Below, piece by piece: positions 52,615 to 60,427 of a stretch of 64,000 nt of DNA. The stretch comes from Sandaracinaceae bacterium (GTDB lineage: Bacteria; Myxococcota_A; Polyangia; Polyangiales; Sandaracinaceae): positions 496,001 to 560,000 of the forward strand of contig JACKEC010000016.1 of NCBI GenBank assembly GCA_020633195.1. Reading direction: 5' to 3'. The number at the start of each line of letters is the position of its first letter. Positions within the stretch are counted from its first letter, which is position 1. The notes beneath the pieces are model-generated. The model was not told where the DNA came from. It worked only from the letters and a program-made list of their open reading frames with translations, and searched no databases. A program made the translations under genes and the position numbers.

Positions 52615-53628
52615 TCAGGGTGCGTCGGCCTCGGGGTCGGCGGAGAAGACCGCCTGCACCTCGTTGGCCAGCGCGCGGGCGACCTCGACGTCGAGGTCGA
52701 ACAGCCCGGGGGCGATCCGCTCGATGTTGCGCTTGTAGACGAAGATGCGCCCCACGCGATCGGGCTGCCCCGGCTCCGAGACGGCGTCGAGGAGGACCGG
52801 CGTCCGCGGGTCCGCGCCCTCCGCCACGACCTCGGCGCCGGGCAGGTCCGTGACCACCACGAGCGCGCCCTCGATGACGCTCGAGACCTCGGCGGGCAGC
52901 GTCGTCAGCGCGGACTGCACCCGCCGCTCGAACTGGCCGAGGGGGATCGTCCACGGCGGCGCGTCGCTCTGGTGGTCGAGCTCGCGCGACTGGAGGAAGG
53001 CGAGCAGCGCGCCGGTCTTGTCGCCGCGCGCCTCGAGGCCGAGCGCGAGGAAGTAGAACGCGTCCGAGGTCGGCTCCTCGGCCACGGCCTGCTCGAGCAG
53101 CGCCATCGCCGCGTCGGTGTCGCCGACGTCGAGGAGCGCGCCACCGACGGCGGTGGTGATCCGAGGGTTCTCGAACGGGCCGGCGGGGAGGTCGCGCACG
53201 ACGCTCGTGGCCGCGACCCGGTCGCCGCGGAAGAGGTGGATGTCCACCTCGAGCAGCATCGTGTCGGCGAGCTCGTCCGCGGAGCCGTCCTCCTCGAGCC
53301 ACTCGCGGGCCTCGCGGACCATCTCGAGGGCGCCCTCGAGATCGTTGAGGGGGTGCATCAGCAGATCGGCGGCGTTGAGCATCGCGTCGACGTAGCTCTC
53401 GTCGAGGTCGAGGGCCTGACGGTAGTGCTCGAGCGCCTCCTCGGCCCGGCCCTCGGCCTGGAAGATGTAGCCGATGAGGTTGTGCGCCTCGGGCGATCCC
53501 TCGTCGAGCTCGAGGGACTTCTCGGCGGACAGCATGGCGCCGCTGAAGTCACCGCGCGCGACGAGGTCCCAGCCTCGATCGAGGTGCGCGGAGAGCTGGC
53601 CCATGGGCTCGTCGGAGGGGTCGTTCAT
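52615..53628 (-). CDS. TPR protein with degenerate zincin-like C-terminal domain
   Basis: A 337-residue protein. Residues about 8-200 are TPR units (EAHNLIGYIFQAEGRAEEAL, YVDAMLNAADLLMHP). The C-terminal part from about 225 (FERRVQSALTTLPAEV, ALVVVTDLPGAEVV, GRIFVYKRNIERI) resembles the small metallopeptidase family with an HExxH near the end. Here that place reads ALANEVQAVF, with no His, so zinc and activity should be lost. This domain call is by eye and is moderate. No signal peptide. Opposite and convergent to purF, 7 bp apart. Confidence 0.65.
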   Translation of the reverse strand: MNDPSDEPMGQLSAHLDRGWDLVARGDFSGAMLSAEKSLELDEGSPEAHNLIGYIFQAEGRAEEALEHYRQALDLDESYVDAMLNAADLLMHPLNDLEGALEMVREAREWLEEDGSADELADTMLLEVDIHLFRGDRVAATSVVRDLPAGPFENPRITTAVGGALLDVGDTDAAMALLEQAVAEEPTSDAFYFLALGLEARGDKTGALLAFLQSRELDHQSDAPPWTIPLGQFERRVQSALTTLPAEVSSVIEGALVVVTDLPGAEVVAEGADPRTPVLLDAVSEPGQPDRVGRIFVYKRNIERIAPGLFDLDVEVARALANEVQAVFSADPEADAP

Positions 53629-53703
53629 GGCGGCCGAGCGAAGAGCCAGGGCTTTGCGCGCGAGGATGCCGGCGTCAAGCCGCGAGCATGTCATCCTGGC
53701 GGG

Positions 53704-54588
53704 GTGCTCCGGCCCGCCACGCTCGCGCCGCTCCTCGCGCTCTCGACGGCGGGGTGCCTCGGGCTGACCCCCGCCCCCGACGAGCCCGTCTCGTACGGCG
53801 CTACGAACCTTGGCGTGCTCCGCAACGGCGAGGCGCTGCCCGACACGGGGCCGGGCTTCGAGCGGGCGCGCCCCGGCGAGGAGACGCGGTTCGGGACCCC
53901 GCGCATGGTCGACGTGCTCGAGCGGGCCTTCACGAACGTGGCGGCCCGGTTCCCGAACACCGCGCCGATGCGCGTCGGCGACCTCAGCGCGCCGCCCGGC
54001 GGGCGGCATCATCGGCACGGATCCCACCGCACCGGGCGCGACGTCGACGTGCTCTTCTACGTGACCGATCCGACCGGTCGCTCGCGGCGCGGCCGCGGGT
54101 GGCTCGCGTACAACCGGTTCGGCTACGCGGTCGAGCACGAGCGCGAGGACGCGGGCCCGGCGGGCGGGCTGTTCCTCTTCGACGAGGCTCGCAACTGGCA
54201 CTTCGTGCGGACCCTGTTGCTCGACGAGGAGGCGGGGGTGCAGTGGATCTTCGTGAGCCGGGGCGTGAAGGCGCGGCTCCTGCGCTACGCGATCGAGCAC
54301 GAAGAGGATCCGCGTGCGCTGCTGCGGGCGGCGTCGGTGCTGCACCAGCCGATCGGCGCGAGCCCGCACGACGACCACTTCCACGTCCGCGTGTTGTGTA
54401 CGCCGCGCGAGCGCGCCTACGGCTGCGAGGAGCGCGGGCCGATCTGGTCGTGGCTCCGTGACCGCGAGAAGGGCGACACGGTGGCGGGCGAGCCGCTCGA
54501 CGACGTCGCGCTGGTGCGGGCGATCACGGAGCCGATCGAGGCGGTCGCCGAGGCTCAGGCCGCCGACGCCGGGCGCGGGCCGACGTAG
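53704..54588 (+). CDS. Penicillin-insensitive murein endopeptidase (M74, MepA-like) lipoprotein
   Basis: A 294-residue lipoprotein starting at GTG; the leader ends LSTAGC. It cuts peptide cross-links in peptidoglycan. The zinc motifs of peptidase M74 are present: RHGSHRTGRDVDV near residue 102 (His and Asp ligands) and HDDHFHVRV near residue 222. The periplasmic or outer-membrane place follows from the lipobox. Together with the gene at 344 it gives the window two murein hydrolases. Its 3' end overlaps the convergent citrate-synthase-like gene by 34 bp. Confidence 0.88.
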   Translation: MLRPATLAPLLALSTAGCLGLTPAPDEPVSYGATNLGVLRNGEALPDTGPGFERARPGEETRFGTPRMVDVLERAFTNVAARFPNTAPMRVGDLSAPPGGRHHRHGSHRTGRDVDVLFYVTDPTGRSRRGRGWLAYNRFGYAVEHEREDAGPAGGLFLFDEARNWHFVRTLLLDEEAGVQWIFVSRGVKARLLRYAIEHEEDPRALLRAASVLHQPIGASPHDDHFHVRVLCTPRERAYGCEERGPIWSWLRDREKGDTVAGEPLDDVALVRAITEPIEAVAEAQAADAGRGPT

Positions 54589-55610
54589 CGCGAGCGCGGG
54601 CGGATGAGCCGCCCCGACGCGCGCTGCTCGTCGTAGTGGGCGCACCAGCCGATCACGCGGGCGCTCGCGAAGGTGGGGGTGAACGAGCCCCGCGGCAGGC
54701 CCAGCGCCTCGAGCAGGGTGGCGGTGTAGAACTCGACGTTCGCGCGGATCGCCCGGCCCGGCTTGTCCGCCGCGAGGACCCGCTCGGCCGCGCGCTCCAC
54801 CGCGCGCGCGAGCGCGAGGCGCGCGTCGTCGCCGCGATCGGCGAGCCCCTCGAGGGCGCGCTCGAGCACCGCGGCTCGCGGGTCGCGCACGCGGTAGACG
54901 CGGTGGCCCATCCCCATCACGCGCTCGCCGCGCGCGAGGGCGGCACGGATCCAGGCCTCGGCCGCTTCGGGCTCGCCGACCGCGTCGAGCATGTCGAGCA
55001 CGGGGCCCGGCGCGCCGCCGTGGAGCCGCCCCTTGAGCGCGCCGATCGCGGCCACGATCGCGGAGACCCGATCGGACTCGGTGGACGCGACGACGCGCGC
55101 GGCGAACGTCGAGGCGTTCATCCCGTGGTCGACGACGGTCGCGAAGTAGGCGTCCATCGCGGCGGCCTCGTCGGCGCTCGGGGCGCGGTCGTGGACCATG
55201 CGCAGGTAGTCGGCGGCGTGGCTCGACGTCGGGTCCGGCGGGACGGGGGCGAGGCCGCGGGAGCGCCGCGACCACGCCGCGGCGAAGACGGCCACCGCCG
55301 CGGCGAGCTCCGGCGCGGCGGTGGCGCTGTCGAGCTGCGCGACCGACGCTCGCAGCGCGTCCATCCCGTCCGCGAGGTCGAGCGCGCCGCCGAGCCGATC
55401 GATCCGCTCGAACGCCGCCGCGCGGCCGGGGCCGAGATCCACCGGCGGGGCGTCCACCGAGCCATGCAGGAACAGGCTGGCGACCCGCTCGAACGGGATC
55501 ACGCCGGCCAGCTCCGAGACGGGCCAGCCGCGCAGGAGCAGCTCCCCCGCCTCGCCGTCCACCGCGCTCGTCGTCGTCTCGGCGACGATCACACCCTCGA
55601 GTCCATCCAT
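54555..55610 (-). CDS. Citrate synthase family protein
   Basis: A 351-residue member of the citrate/methylcitrate synthase family, shorter than the usual 380-430. Conserved parts: VDHGMNASTF, KGRLHGGAPGPVL with the His of the active site, GMGHRVYRVRDPRA with the second His, and NVEFYTATLLEALG. The usual catalytic Asp in NVDFY is Glu here. The partner gene across the divergent promoter has a related synthase domain and a DNA-binding head. Substrate unknown; a catabolic 2-methylcitrate-like reaction is possible. Confidence 0.85.
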   Translation of the reverse strand: MDGLEGVIVAETTTSAVDGEAGELLLRGWPVSELAGVIPFERVASLFLHGSVDAPPVDLGPGRAAAFERIDRLGGALDLADGMDALRASVAQLDSATAAPELAAAVAVFAAAWSRRSRGLAPVPPDPTSSHAADYLRMVHDRAPSADEAAAMDAYFATVVDHGMNASTFAARVVASTESDRVSAIVAAIGALKGRLHGGAPGPVLDMLDAVGEPEAAEAWIRAALARGERVMGMGHRVYRVRDPRAAVLERALEGLADRGDDARLALARAVERAAERVLAADKPGRAIRANVEFYTATLLEALGLPRGSFTPTFASARVIGWCAHYDEQRASGRLIRPRSRYVGPRPASAA

Positions 55611-55651
55611 CGGGCACCTCCTTCGATGGCGAGAACGTGCGAGCCGGTGAT

Positions 55652-55665
55652 ACGTTGATCAACGT
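55652..55665. promoter_or_regulatory. Operator-like 14-bp palindrome
   Basis: Perfect palindrome acgttgatcaacgt in the 61-bp gap between divergent citrate-synthase-family genes. Its core gttgatcaac shares gttgat/atcaac with the second palindrome 2 bp downstream. Candidate binding site for the DNA-binding head of the gene at 55672. Confidence 0.6.
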
Positions 55666-55666
55666 G

Positions 55667-55678
55667 GATTCATGAATC
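55667..55678. promoter_or_regulatory. Operator-like 12-bp palindrome over a start codon
   Basis: Perfect palindrome gattcatgaatc; the ATG of the HTH-synthase gene (55672) is its centre. Binding here would block translation start and RNA polymerase for that gene. gatcaac at 55657 and gaatcaac at 55674 suggest two related half-sites on the same face. Confidence 0.5.
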
Positions 55679-56943
55679 AACCCGATGGAAACGACGATCC
55701 ACTCGAGGGGTGGCTCGAGGCCGACGAGGCGGCCGCGCTGCTCGAGGTGAAGCGTGAGACGCTGTACGCGTACGTGAGCCGCGGGCGGATCCGGAGCCGC
55801 GCCTCCGGGGGGCGGCGGCGCTCGTACCAGAAGGCCGACGTCCTGCGGCTCAAGGCGCAGACCGACGCGCGCGCGGGGCACGGGGCCGTCGCGGCGGGGG
55901 CGCTCCGCTGGGGGGAGCCGGTCCTCGACTCGGCGATCACGCGGATCGACGCGACGGGGCCGGCGTACCGCGGCCACGTCGCGGTGGGGCTCGCGGAGCG
56001 GGGCGTCTCGTTCGAGCGCGTCGCGGAGCTGCTGCTGGCGGGCACGCTGGTGGACGAGGCCTCGTGGAGCGGGCGGCTCCCGCTGGCGCCGACGCGTCGG
56101 CTGGCGGGGCTCGTGTCGGCGGACGCGCGACCGGTCGACGCGGCGATGCTCGCGCTGCCCGCGTTCGCGATGCGGGATCCCGGCCGCCACGATCTCGGCG
56201 TCGAGGCCGAGCTGCGCGTGGCGCGTCGGATCATCCGTGGGCTCGCCGCGTCGCTCGGCGCGCTCGACTCGGGGGCGCGGGTCCGAGAGGCCGCCGATCA
56301 GCCCTCCGTCTCGCGGACCGTGGCGGTCGCGCTCGGGGTTCGGCCGACGCGTCGCGCGCTCCTGGCGATCGATCGCGCGCTCGTCGTCTGCGCGGATCAC
56401 GAGCTCAACGCGTCGAGCTTCGCGTGTCGGATCGCGGCGGCGGCGGGCGCGGATCTGTACGCGTGCACGCTCGCGGGGCTCGCGACGCTGACCGGCGCGC
56501 GGCACGGCGGGGTCAGCGATCGGGTCGCCGCGTTGTGCGACGAGGTCGGCGCGCCGGAGCTCGCCACCCGGGTCGTGCGCGAGCGGCTGCGGCGCGGGGA
56601 CTCGGTGCCGGGCTTCGGGCACCCGCTCTACCCCGACGGAGATCCGCGCGCGCGCTCGCTGCTCGACGCGGCGGTGAGCCTGGCCCCGCGCAACCCGCGG
56701 GTGCGTGTGCTGGTCGCGCTGGTGGACACGCTCGAGCTGGTGGGCGGTGATCGGCCGACGCTCGACGTGGGGCTCGTGTCGCTGGCGGCGGCGCTCGGGT
56801 TGCCGCCGGGCGGAGCGACGGCGCTGTTCGCGGTGGGGCGCTCGGCGGGGTGGCTCGCGCACGCGATGGAGCAGCGCGCGGCGGGGTACCTCCTGAGACC
56901 TCGGGCGCGCTACGTGGGGCCGCCTTTGTCGCCCGACGGGTGA
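55672..56943 (+). CDS. HTH (excisionase-type) DNA-binding domain fused to citrate-synthase-like domain
   Basis: A 423-residue protein. Residues about 14-62 are a MerR/excisionase-type helix-turn-helix (EADEAAALLEVKRETLYAYV, SRGRIRSRASGGRRRSY). The rest is a citrate synthase fold: DHELNASSF, TGARHGGVSDRV, PGFGHPLYPDGDPRA with one active-site His, and DVGLVSLAAALG. The catalytic Asp region reads DVGLV, so the acid residue is displaced, and the enzyme may be inactive and act as a sensor. It is divergent from the synthase at 54555 over two palindromes, which suggests it represses both in response to an acyl-CoA or acid; this is inference. Confidence 0.82.
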   Translation: MNQPDGNDDPLEGWLEADEAAALLEVKRETLYAYVSRGRIRSRASGGRRRSYQKADVLRLKAQTDARAGHGAVAAGALRWGEPVLDSAITRIDATGPAYRGHVAVGLAERGVSFERVAELLLAGTLVDEASWSGRLPLAPTRRLAGLVSADARPVDAAMLALPAFAMRDPGRHDLGVEAELRVARRIIRGLAASLGALDSGARVREAADQPSVSRTVAVALGVRPTRRALLAIDRALVVCADHELNASSFACRIAAAAGADLYACTLAGLATLTGARHGGVSDRVAALCDEVGAPELATRVVRERLRRGDSVPGFGHPLYPDGDPRARSLLDAAVSLAPRNPRVRVLVALVDTLELVGGDRPTLDVGLVSLAAALGLPPGGATALFAVGRSAGWLAHAMEQRAAGYLLRPRARYVGPPLSPDG

Positions 56944-57003
56944 CAGACTCGTTCGGCCGCTGCGCGTCCGGTCGGTGGTACGGGCATTGCGGATGGGGAG
57001 ACC

Positions 57004-58170
57004 GTGCGATGGAGCGCGGTCGTCTTCCTCTTCCTCCTCGGGGCCTGCGAGGGCCTGATCTCGTTGGACGTCCCGCAGCCGGATCGCCCGCCGGGGCCGC
57101 CGCCGAGCATCTTCGTGGACGGCGGCCGACCGCCGCCGGGCGTCGACGGCGGCGAGTGCGACGTCGGTGACCACCGCCCGAGCGCGGTCTTCCACGGGAC
57201 CACGGAGCCGACGCTGCTCTCGATGACGAACGGGCAGAAGCTCGCGGTGGTGATGTACAGGACGGGCGGCGGGGTGTGCAGCGGCACGATCATCGCGGAC
57301 CGCTGGGTGCTCACCGCCAAGCACTGCAACCCGTCGGGCGGCACCACCGGGAGCGTCCACTTCGGCCGCGATCCCGACAACCCCGACATCGCCATCGACG
57401 TGGCGCGCGTGCTCCGCCACCCGGGCCGCGATCTGATCTTGCTCGAGCTCAGCGAGTCGGTGCACGGGCGGCTCGCGGACGTCTCCTTCATCCCGTACTT
57501 CACGGGGCCGATCGACTCGAGCTGGAGCGGGCGCACGGTCGAGTGCGCGGGCTACGGGACGCAGGAGGACGGCACGCTCGGCGAGCGTCGGTTCACCGCG
57601 GAGCCGATCTCGGGCGTCGACGGCACGTACATCACGGTGGACGGCGAGGGGCGCCACGGGCTGTGCGGCGGCGACTCCGGCGGCCCGATCTTCTATCAGG
57701 ACACGGCCGGGCAGATCTTCGTGCTCGGCGCGCTCACCGGCGGCGACACGTCGTGCGTGGGCGAGGACAACTACACCCGGGTCGACCCCGCTTGGGTCCT
57801 CGAGAACGTGGGGCCGACCGACCCACCCGACCCGCCGGCCGACCCGTGCATGGGGCTCGACGCGCGGGGGCGATGCGACGGCAGCACCGCGGAGTGGTGC
57901 GAGGGCGGGGCGCTGCAGCGCATGGACTGCGTGGGCGACACGACCTGCCGCGACGGCGCCGACGGCTACCGCTGTCGAGGCCCGGACCCGAGCCCCGGCG
58001 ACCCTTGCGACGGGCTCACGATGCAGGGGCGATGCACCGCGGACGGCACCGCGGAGTGGTGCGAGGGCGGGATCATCCGGCGGGCCTACTGCACCCGCTG
58101 CGGCCTCGCGTGCCGGCCGATCACCGCGCTCGGCGGCGTGTGGTGCGAGGAGGCGGGGATCCCGCCGTAG
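57004..58170 (+). CDS. Trypsin-like serine protease, secreted lipoprotein
   Basis: A 388-residue S1-family protease starting at GTG; the leader ends LLGAC. A Pro/Gly linker precedes the protease domain (about 58-270). The triad is intact: VLTAKHC (His), GRDLILLEL (Asp) and CGGDSGGPI (Ser). Two Cys-rich modules follow (about 278-380), each with GRCxxxxTAEWCEGG, which may anchor or target the enzyme. Expected to act outside the cell, perhaps in prey digestion. Convergent with the MoxR gene, with a hexamer repeat and a hairpin between them. Confidence 0.9.
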   Translation: MRWSAVVFLFLLGACEGLISLDVPQPDRPPGPPPSIFVDGGRPPPGVDGGECDVGDHRPSAVFHGTTEPTLLSMTNGQKLAVVMYRTGGGVCSGTIIADRWVLTAKHCNPSGGTTGSVHFGRDPDNPDIAIDVARVLRHPGRDLILLELSESVHGRLADVSFIPYFTGPIDSSWSGRTVECAGYGTQEDGTLGERRFTAEPISGVDGTYITVDGEGRHGLCGGDSGGPIFYQDTAGQIFVLGALTGGDTSCVGEDNYTRVDPAWVLENVGPTDPPDPPADPCMGLDARGRCDGSTAEWCEGGALQRMDCVGDTTCRDGADGYRCRGPDPSPGDPCDGLTMQGRCTADGTAEWCEGGIIRRAYCTRCGLACRPITALGGVWCEEAGIPP

Positions 58171-58226
58171 GGGCGGCGCGAAAGTTCGAAAAGCTCGATC
58201 CGTCCCCAACCGCTTCGGGGGCGTTC

Positions 58227-58250
58227 GGGCACGGGCACGGGCACGGGCAC
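58227..58250. repeat. Hexamer tandem repeat (gggcac) x4
   Basis: Four copies of gggcac in the 99-bp gap between convergent genes. No gene uses it; slippage could change the copy number. Confidence 0.85.
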
Positions 58251-58259
58251 GGCTAGCCG

Positions 58260-58280
58260 CAGGGCGCTGTCAGCGCCCTG
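58260..58280. terminator. Hairpin at end of MoxR gene
   Basis: Inverted repeat cagggcgctg-t-cagcgccctg with ten paired bases per arm. The MoxR stop codon (58270-58272) sits at its centre. Possible terminator for the MoxR transcript or the opposing protease transcript; a T-run is weak. Confidence 0.5.
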
Positions 58281-59196
58281 TTGCTAGGTGGCGCGAGATC
58301 TCCGGGGAGACTCGCTTGGCGTCGTCGGCGTGCTTGAGGAGGACGCCGAGGGTCTGGCGCACGAGCTCGGGGTCGAGGGTGCGCGCGCCGAGGAGGACGA
58401 GGGCCCGGGCCCAGTCGAGGGTCTCGGCGACGCTGGGGGTCTTGCGCAGCTCGCCGCCGCGCACCGACTGGACGAAGGCCACGAGGTGCTTGGCCAGGGC
58501 CTCGCTGGCCTCGGGGACCTGGCGCCGGACGATCTTCAGCTCGCGGGCGGCGTCGGGGAAGTCGAGGACCAGGTGCAGGCAGCGACGCCGCAGGGCCTCG
58601 GTGAGCTCGCGGGTGGCGTTGCTCGTCAAGACGACGTACGGCCTCGAGCGCGCCTCGAGGGTGCCGAGCTCGGGCACGCTGACGGTGTAGTCGCTCAGGA
58701 CCTCGAGCAGCATGGCCTCGAGCTCGGGGTCGCCGCGGTCGACCTCGTCGACGAGGAGCACGACGGGGGTCTCGCTCCGCAGCGCGGCGAGCAAGGGGCG
58801 CTCGACGAGGAAGCGCTCGTGGAAGAAGGCGGCGTCGTGGGCGGCGACGCGGTCGACGGCCTCGCTCAGGTCGGCGGCGCCCGCGACGGTGTCGGCGAGC
58901 GCGTCGCGCACGAGCTGGGTGTAGAGCAGCTGCTTGCCGTACTCCCACTCGTAGAGCGCCTTGGACTCGTCGAGGCCCTCGTAGCACTGCAGGCGCAGCA
59001 GCGCGCAGCCACGCGCCCGCGCGACGGCCTTGGCCAGCTCGGTCTTGCCCACCCCGGGCGGGCCCTCGATCAAGAGGGGGCGGCCGAGCGCGCCGGCGAG
59101 CCAGCCGACGACGACGGTGTCGCGGTCCGCGAGGTAGCCCGCGTCGTCGAGGGCCGTCGCGAAGGCCTCGACGGTGGGGAAGGGCGGCTCGGTCAT
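58270..59196 (-). CDS. MoxR-type AAA+ ATPase
   Basis: A 308-residue MoxR-family AAA+ ATPase. Walker A is LIEGPPGVGKTE near residue 42; Walker B is VVLLVDEVDRGD; the sensor 1 is VLTSNATREL; an Arg-rich sensor 2 follows (LRRRCLHLV). These work as chaperones or metal-insertion motors with a VWA protein. No VWA or DUF58 gene is next to it here, so a partner is missing in the window. It follows the gene at 59245 on the same strand by about 48 bp. ATG 59196 is chosen; 59214 is possible. Confidence 0.88.
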   Translation of the reverse strand: MTEPPFPTVEAFATALDDAGYLADRDTVVVGWLAGALGRPLLIEGPPGVGKTELAKAVARARGCALLRLQCYEGLDESKALYEWEYGKQLLYTQLVRDALADTVAGAADLSEAVDRVAAHDAAFFHERFLVERPLLAALRSETPVVLLVDEVDRGDPELEAMLLEVLSDYTVSVPELGTLEARSRPYVVLTSNATRELTEALRRRCLHLVLDFPDAARELKIVRRQVPEASEALAKHLVAFVQSVRGGELRKTPSVAETLDWARALVLLGARTLDPELVRQTLGVLLKHADDAKRVSPEISRHLATGR

Positions 59197-59244
59197 GCGC
59201 GCACGGCTTAGCACGCGCCGCGCGACCGAGTCGCTGCCAACCGC

Positions 59245-60084
59245 TCAGTCCAGGAGGATGCGGCAGACCGCGCCGACGTCCTCCGCCGAGGCGTGCGGTC
59301 CACAGCAAACCCAGTTGTCGGGGAGCTCGATGCCGATCACGCCGAGGCGCTCCTCGAGGTCGGCCCGCTCGCCCCACAGGACGATGCGCGCGTCGCTGGG
59401 CAGCTCGGGGCCGAGCGCGAGCAGCGTCTCGACGCTGACGACGGGGCGGCGACAGTCGACGACGACGAGGTCGGTCTCGCGCTGGTCGAGCTCCTCGAGG
59501 ATCGCGAGCGCGTCGCGGACCGCGTGCACCGTCGCGACGCCGACGAGGGCGCGGCTCATCTCGGAGAGGCCGCCCGGATCCATGCTCGCGACGGCGACGA
59601 TCTGGACGCGCTCGGGCGCGGGGTCGGTCGGGTAGAGCGGACCCGGCTCGGCGGGCGGGTGGCTGAGCACGGGCGGCGGGACGTAGGTGACCTCGGGGAA
59701 GTCGCCCGGGGTGGTGCGGCCGGGCGGGCGCGACGGTCGGACGCTCGACACCTCGGTCGAGCGGACCATCTCGGCCACGGGCAGCAGCTGCCCCTCGAGC
59801 GACTCCGCGGCGCCTTGCCCGAGCACCTGCTCGGCGGCGGCGAACAGCGCGCCTCGAACGAAGTCGGCGACCTCCGGCCCGCGCTCCGGGATCCGCTCGT
59901 GCTGCGCCCAGCGGAGCGCGAGGGCGAGGACGGCGTTGCGGACCTTGGGCACCGCCAGCGCGTCGATCGCCTCGACGACCGCGCGCTCCACCAGTCCTCC
60001 AGAGGCAGCGTGCTGCAAGCGTTCCGTCCGATCGCGGGAGCTTCGAGAGCCCGTAGGGTACGGGAGCGCCGCCAGCCGATCCAT
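59245..60084 (-). CDS. Receiver-like protein, function unknown
   Basis: A 279-residue soluble protein. The N-terminal 100 residues are helical; a Pro-rich linker follows; the C-terminal 120 residues (from about 160) alternate strands and helices like a receiver (RVQIVAVASMD, DLVVVDCRR, ARIVLWGERADLEE, WVCCGPHA). The Asp of DLVVVD fits the phosphoacceptor place, but the acidic pair at the start is missing, so phosphorylation is doubtful. Upstream of MoxR on the same strand and divergent from feoA. ATG 60084 follows a gaggggc; GTG 60102 is an alternative. Confidence 0.6.
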   Translation of the reverse strand: MDRLAALPYPTGSRSSRDRTERLQHAASGGLVERAVVEAIDALAVPKVRNAVLALALRWAQHERIPERGPEVADFVRGALFAAAEQVLGQGAAESLEGQLLPVAEMVRSTEVSSVRPSRPPGRTTPGDFPEVTYVPPPVLSHPPAEPGPLYPTDPAPERVQIVAVASMDPGGLSEMSRALVGVATVHAVRDALAILEELDQRETDLVVVDCRRPVVSVETLLALGPELPSDARIVLWGERADLEERLGVIGIELPDNWVCCGPHASAEDVGAVCRILLD

Positions 60085-60124
60085 AGGGGTGGGGCCCCTC
60101 ACGATGCTCGCTTGCCCGCGAGTT

Positions 60125-60143
60125 GAAAACGATTATCATTCGC
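60125..60143 (+). promoter_or_regulatory. Fur box before feoAB
   Basis: gaaaacgattatcattcgc matches the classic Fur consensus at 14 of 19 positions and is strikingly AT-rich for this DNA. It ends 2 bp before the feoA start, so iron-loaded Fur should shut feoAB. The Fur-family gene at 30915 is a possible, not proven, regulator. Confidence 0.75.
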
Positions 60144-60145
60144 TC

Positions 60146-60427
60146 GTGGAGGATGGAGCCACCCTGGACGAGCTCCCCGTCGGCGCCGAAGGCACCGTGG
60201 TGGCGGTCCGGTGCGAGCGCGCCATCGCCCGTCGCCTGATGGAGATGGGCGTGCTCCCGGGGACGCGCGTGGCGGTCGTCCGCGTGGCCCCCCTCGGCGA
60301 CCCGATTCAGCTGCGACTGCGCAGCTACTCGCTGTCGATCCGTCGTCGAGAGGCGGCCGGCATCGTGCTGTCCGACGTGCGCGAGCCGGTGGCCGCGGCG
60401 GCGGTGGCGGAGCAGGCCCCTTCGTGA
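60146..60427 (+). CDS. feoA: FeoA ferrous-iron transport accessory protein
   Basis: A 93-residue SH3-like cytoplasmic protein needed for FeoB transport. Family marks: LDELPVGAEGTVVAV at the start, RRLMEMGVLPGTRVAVVRVAPLGDPI, and YSLSIRRREAAGIVL near the end. Starts at GTG 60146, 2 bp after a Fur box. Its stop overlaps the feoB GTG (gtga), giving translational coupling. Confidence 0.93.
   Translation: MEDGATLDELPVGAEGTVVAVRCERAIARRLMEMGVLPGTRVAVVRVAPLGDPIQLRLRSYSLSIRRREAAGIVLSDVREPVAAAAVAEQAPS

Noticed and set aside
52615..58209. A single minus-strand frame of over 1800 codons
   Set aside because: Only its last 337 codons (from 53628) look like protein with known repeats; the rest lies opposite well-supported genes and is Arg/Ala/Pro-rich shadow coding of high-GC DNA.
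58240..58256. Coding of a Gly-His repeat peptide (frame through the gggcac hexamers)
   Set aside because: The frame that runs through it is a shadow of the serine protease gene; the hexamers lie in intergenic DNA.
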